This document shows, in pieces, positions 61,625 to 64,000 of a stretch of 64,000 nt of DNA (its first letter is position 1; the number at the start of each line of letters is the position of its first letter). Made by a program: the position numbers and the translations under genes. Location of the stretch: NCBI GenBank assembly GCA_018830105.1, contig JAHJTC010000022.1, positions 1-64,000 of the forward strand, written 5' to 3'. Below the pieces are notes generated by a model. That model saw only the letters and a list, made by a program, of their open reading frames with translations, did no database searches and was not told where the DNA came from. The stretch comes from Bacteroidota bacterium (GTDB taxonomy: Bacteria > Bacteroidota > Bacteroidia > Bacteroidales > F082).

Positions 61625-64000
61625 TTTAAATTTTTGGGTATAGTAATCAAGAATTCGGCAAATTCTCCATCCTTTGAGTCCACTTTCATTTCGCCATGGT
61701 GTTCCTGAACCACAATATCATAACTAAGCGACAAGCCCAAACCTGTTCCTTTTCCCGGAGGTTTTGTAGTGAAAAACGGATTAAAAACTTTATCGATAAT
61801 ATCCCTGGGTATTCCATTTCCATTGTCACGGATAAGAATTTCCACCTTATCGGTTTCATTTTTTGTCCGTATTGTTAGGATGGGAAAATACGCTTCTTTA
61901 AGTTTCTGCTTCTTCAGATTGGTCGAATAACAGGCATTGTTAATGATGTTCAGGAAAACCCGGCTGAGGTTTTGAGGCACTACATTGATCAGGCCAATGG
62001 AGGCGTCATATTCGGCATCAATTTTTACGTTGAAAGAAGGATCCTGAGCCCGCATTCCATGATAACCCAGGTTGACATATTCGGCCAGCAAGGCATTGAT
62101 GTCTGAAGGTTGGATATCGCCTGATTTTCCTCGCGAGTGAAGCAACATTCCCCGCACAATACTATCGGCCCTTTTGCCGTGATCATTAATTTTTTGTGAG
62201 TTTGACAGGATATCGCTGGTTATCTCAAGTAAAAATTCCTTGTCTGCCTCTTGCAGGTGATCAGCCAGTTTTTCAATTTCTTCGTTCAGTTCATTAGCCA
62301 AATCGACCGTAAGTTCAGAAAAATTAGTAACGAAATTGAGTGGGTTTTTAATTTCATGTGCAATCCCTGCAGTAAGCTGACCAAGGGAAGCCATTTTTTC
62401 GGATTGTACCAATTGTGCCTGAGCGGCTTTTAAATCACTATTTGCTTTGTTAATTTTTTCGTAAGCCAACGCATTTTCGATGGCGATGGCTACAAAGTTG
62501 GCTAGGTTGCTCAGCATATCAAACTGATATTGGCTGTAAGCATTCTTTTGAAAGCTTTGTGCCGAAATAACTCCCAGCACGCGTTTTTCAATGATCAACG
62601 GCAGGTATATCAGCGAAGATACCGTTTCGCCGGCCTGGGGTTTTGCTCTATGTGATACATATTTCATGTATTCGTTTTCCACATCATTCATAAAAACGGG
62701 ACTTGCATGATCGACACACCACACGGCAAAGCGGTTCTTATCGGCCATCGAAACCTCAAAGGAAGGCAGTTTTTCACCCTTTTCCATCGAAAGATTACAG
62801 ATTAATTGCTGCTCTTTTTCATCGTAAAGCATCACGAGAAAGCTGGTGGCGTCGAGCAGTGAATTGGCATGCTTAAAAATCATTTCCTGAATCAATGCAA
62901 TATCGAGCGTGGAGGTAATCTCCTTTCCAATTTCATTGAGTGTACGTACATTATTGAATGCCTTATCCAACTCTTTGTTTTTGTCTTTTAGCTCAGCTGT
63001 CCTAATTTCTACTTTCTGTTCCAGGGTGCGGTTGTATTCTTCCAGTTTTTCGTTGGATATTTTGAGCTTTTCGGAAGCCTCACGCAGGTCGCTGATGGTT
63101 GCAGCCAGCGCATCCTGCATCACAATGAAGGAAGTGTTCAGCTTGCCAATTTCATCTTTCGATTTGATGATGGGAAGCTGCACATTGAAGTCTCCCTGGG
63201 CAAATTGTGCTGCAGCATGCGTCAAACGCCGCAGCGGACTTGTTATAGATCTGGAAATAAGAATGATGACAATTAAAATAATAAGGAGCCCACCAAGACC
63301 CAAAAAAATCAGGTTGACATATAAATTGTTCACGTCTGCCATAAATTCGTCCACCGGAAATACAATCCCAATCGACCAGCCGTTTAATGCGATAGGTGCA
63401 TAGGCGATCCAACTGAGTTTTCCTGTTTTTACGTTCCGGTATTCTATTTCAGCAAAACTTTTTTTGCCATGAATCATGTTTTGACCAATGATACGAAGTT
63501 GGGGTGATTTTTGTTCGTCGGCGACACTAAAAATGGTTTCATTCATGATCATGCGCTTGTCAGGATGCGTAACAATGGTGCCGTTGGAAGAGATCATGAA
63601 ACCATAACCAGTTTGGAATACCTTGATTGAATTAATGAAATCCTGTAGCCACTCCTGGGAAATATCGGCGGTGAGGATGCCGAAAAACTGTTTTTGCCCA
63701 TGGATATTTTTATACAATGGCACTGAATAGGTCGACATCACCACATCGCCCGCGCCATCATCATAGTAAGGCTCACTCCATACTGTCCTATTGAGCATTT
63801 TAGGAATCTGATACCAATCACGTGAGAAGTAATCGTATTGCTCGTCGTCCAGATTCATGTAAGCTATTTTTCCGCTCTTGTGGAAGTAATAAGGAGCATA
63901 GTATTTTTGTGTAGAATCAAAATAATAAGGCTCAAACGCCAGCGTGGCACCATAAATCTCTTCATTATTTTCAACAATTTGCCTTAAAAGATTCTTTTGT
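61621..64000 (-). CDS. Cache-HAMP-GAF sensor histidine kinase, 5' end cut by window edge
   Basis: The frame is open to the window end, so the gene starts outside; ATG at 63858 is internal. Visible part, at least 792 residues: Cache sensor region ([12 protein letters not shown], then [20 protein letters not shown]), a membrane helix, HAMP ([20 protein letters not shown]), coiled linker, GAF domain (SVISAQSF-type segment [20 protein letters not shown]), phospho-acceptor [19 protein letters not shown] and an HATPase domain ([23 protein letters not shown]). It overlaps the PP2C regulator by 4 bases and should phosphorylate it. The ligand is unknown. Confidence 0.93.
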   Translation of the reverse strand, partial: QKNLLRQIVENNEEIYGATLAFEPYYFDSTQKYYAPYYFHKSGKIAYMNLDDEQYDYFSRDWYQIPKMLNRTVWSEPYYDDGAGDVVMSTYSVPLYKNIHGQKQFFGILTADISQEWLQDFINSIKVFQTGYGFMISSNGTIVTHPDKRMIMNETIFSVADEQKSPQLRIIGQNMIHGKKSFAEIEYRNVKTGKLSWIAYAPIALNGWSIGIVFPVDEFMADVNNLYVNLIFLGLGGLLIILIVIILISRSITSPLRRLTHAAAQFAQGDFNVQLPIIKSKDEIGKLNTSFIVMQDALAATISDLREASEKLKISNEKLEEYNRTLEQKVEIRTAELKDKNKELDKAFNNVRTLNEIGKEITSTLDIALIQEMIFKHANSLLDATSFLVMLYDEKEQQLICNLSMEKGEKLPSFEVSMADKNRFAVWCVDHASPVFMNDVENEYMKYVSHRAKPQAGETVSSLIYLPLIIEKRVLGVISAQSFQKNAYSQYQFDMLSNLANFVAIAIENALAYEKINKANSDLKAAQAQLVQSEKMASLGQLTAGIAHEIKNPLNFVTNFSELTVDLANELNEEIEKLADHLQEADKEFLLEITSDILSNSQKINDHGKRADSIVRGMLLHSRGKSGDIQPSDINALLAEYVNLGYHGMRAQDPSFNVKIDAEYDASIGLINVVPQNLSRVFLNIINNACYSTNLKKQKLKEAYFPILTIRTKNETDKVEILIRDNGNGIPRDIIDKVFNPFFTTKPPGKGTGLGLSLSYDIVVQEHHGEMKVDSKDGEFAEFLITIPKNLK

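Overview
This window is a chromosomal piece of a Bacteroidota bacterium, probably an uncultured, at least partly anaerobic Bacteroidia relative. Evidence: recurrent TAnnTTTG -7 promoter boxes, a type IX secretion C-terminal sorting domain, two-component propeller (Y_Y_Y) sensors, BlaR1-TonB/BlaI, DUF3109, a FUR-less housekeeping set, and a tungsten/molybdenum aldehyde:ferredoxin oxidoreductase. No rRNA, tRNA or CRISPR array was seen. Both edges cut genes: an IS630-type transposase start at the left and a large sensor kinase at the right.

Layout. 0-5 kb: transposase edge, RNase R, a MITE-like palindromic element, MazEF, a methyltransferase broken by a TAG codon, and a 57-codon relic of a peptide-ABC ATPase. 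5-12 kb: putative porin plus ammonium transporter, a NarL-type sensor/regulator pair, a fused DppD-DppF ATPase, and divergent comF. 12-18 kb: GreA-like protein, aldehyde oxidoreductase, short MscS, a T9SS cargo protein split by a one-base frameshift, and a carboxypeptidase-regulatory-domain protein. 18-25 kb: a compact locus of an EEP phosphatase, two YceI paralogues, a LytS-type propeller kinase with LytTR regulator, and an OB-fold protein. 25-28 kb: BlaR1/BlaI pair, DUF3109, and a HEPN/MNT pair whose HEPN gene has a premature stop. 28-36.6 kb: ornithine carbamoyltransferase, glycosyltransferase plus flippase-like protein, RuvC, Bor lipoprotein, a metal-ligand-depleted arginase-family protein, and topoisomerase I. 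36.8-44.3 kb: UDP-GlcNAc dehydrogenase and WlbA-type oxidase (UDP-aminouronate synthesis) followed by cysQ-cysD-cysNC (sulfate activation) and a deoxyhypusine-synthase-like gene. 44.3-47.7 kb: a PAS kinase, then a small mobile-remnant island (CHC2 finger relic, XRE regulator, ParE-type toxin-antitoxin, REP hairpin pair) bracketed by a near-perfect 127-bp direct repeat. 47.7-64 kb: a signalling-rich region with STAS and RsbW-type regulators next to an ABC-2 transporter, two envelope proteins, an ECF sigma/anti-sigma/PrsW protease module, a membrane-anchored protein ending in about 12 short Gln/Leu repeats, and a PP2C response regulator paired with a Cache sensor kinase.

How it fits together. 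The right third looks like an envelope-signalling region: PrsW could process the adjacent anti-sigma factor, and the PP2C regulator could act on the STAS protein that partners the RsbW-type kinase. The sugar dehydrogenase/oxidase and sulfate-activation genes form one co-oriented run and may serve surface polysaccharides. Several loci are visibly decaying (two nonsense mutations, one frameshift, several gene relics), and small palindromic elements recur at gene ends. The most unusual items are the sigma/anti-sigma/PrsW/repeat-protein cluster, the 982-residue gluzincin-propeller-barrel protein, and the MITE-like family whose terminal repeats supply host stop codons.
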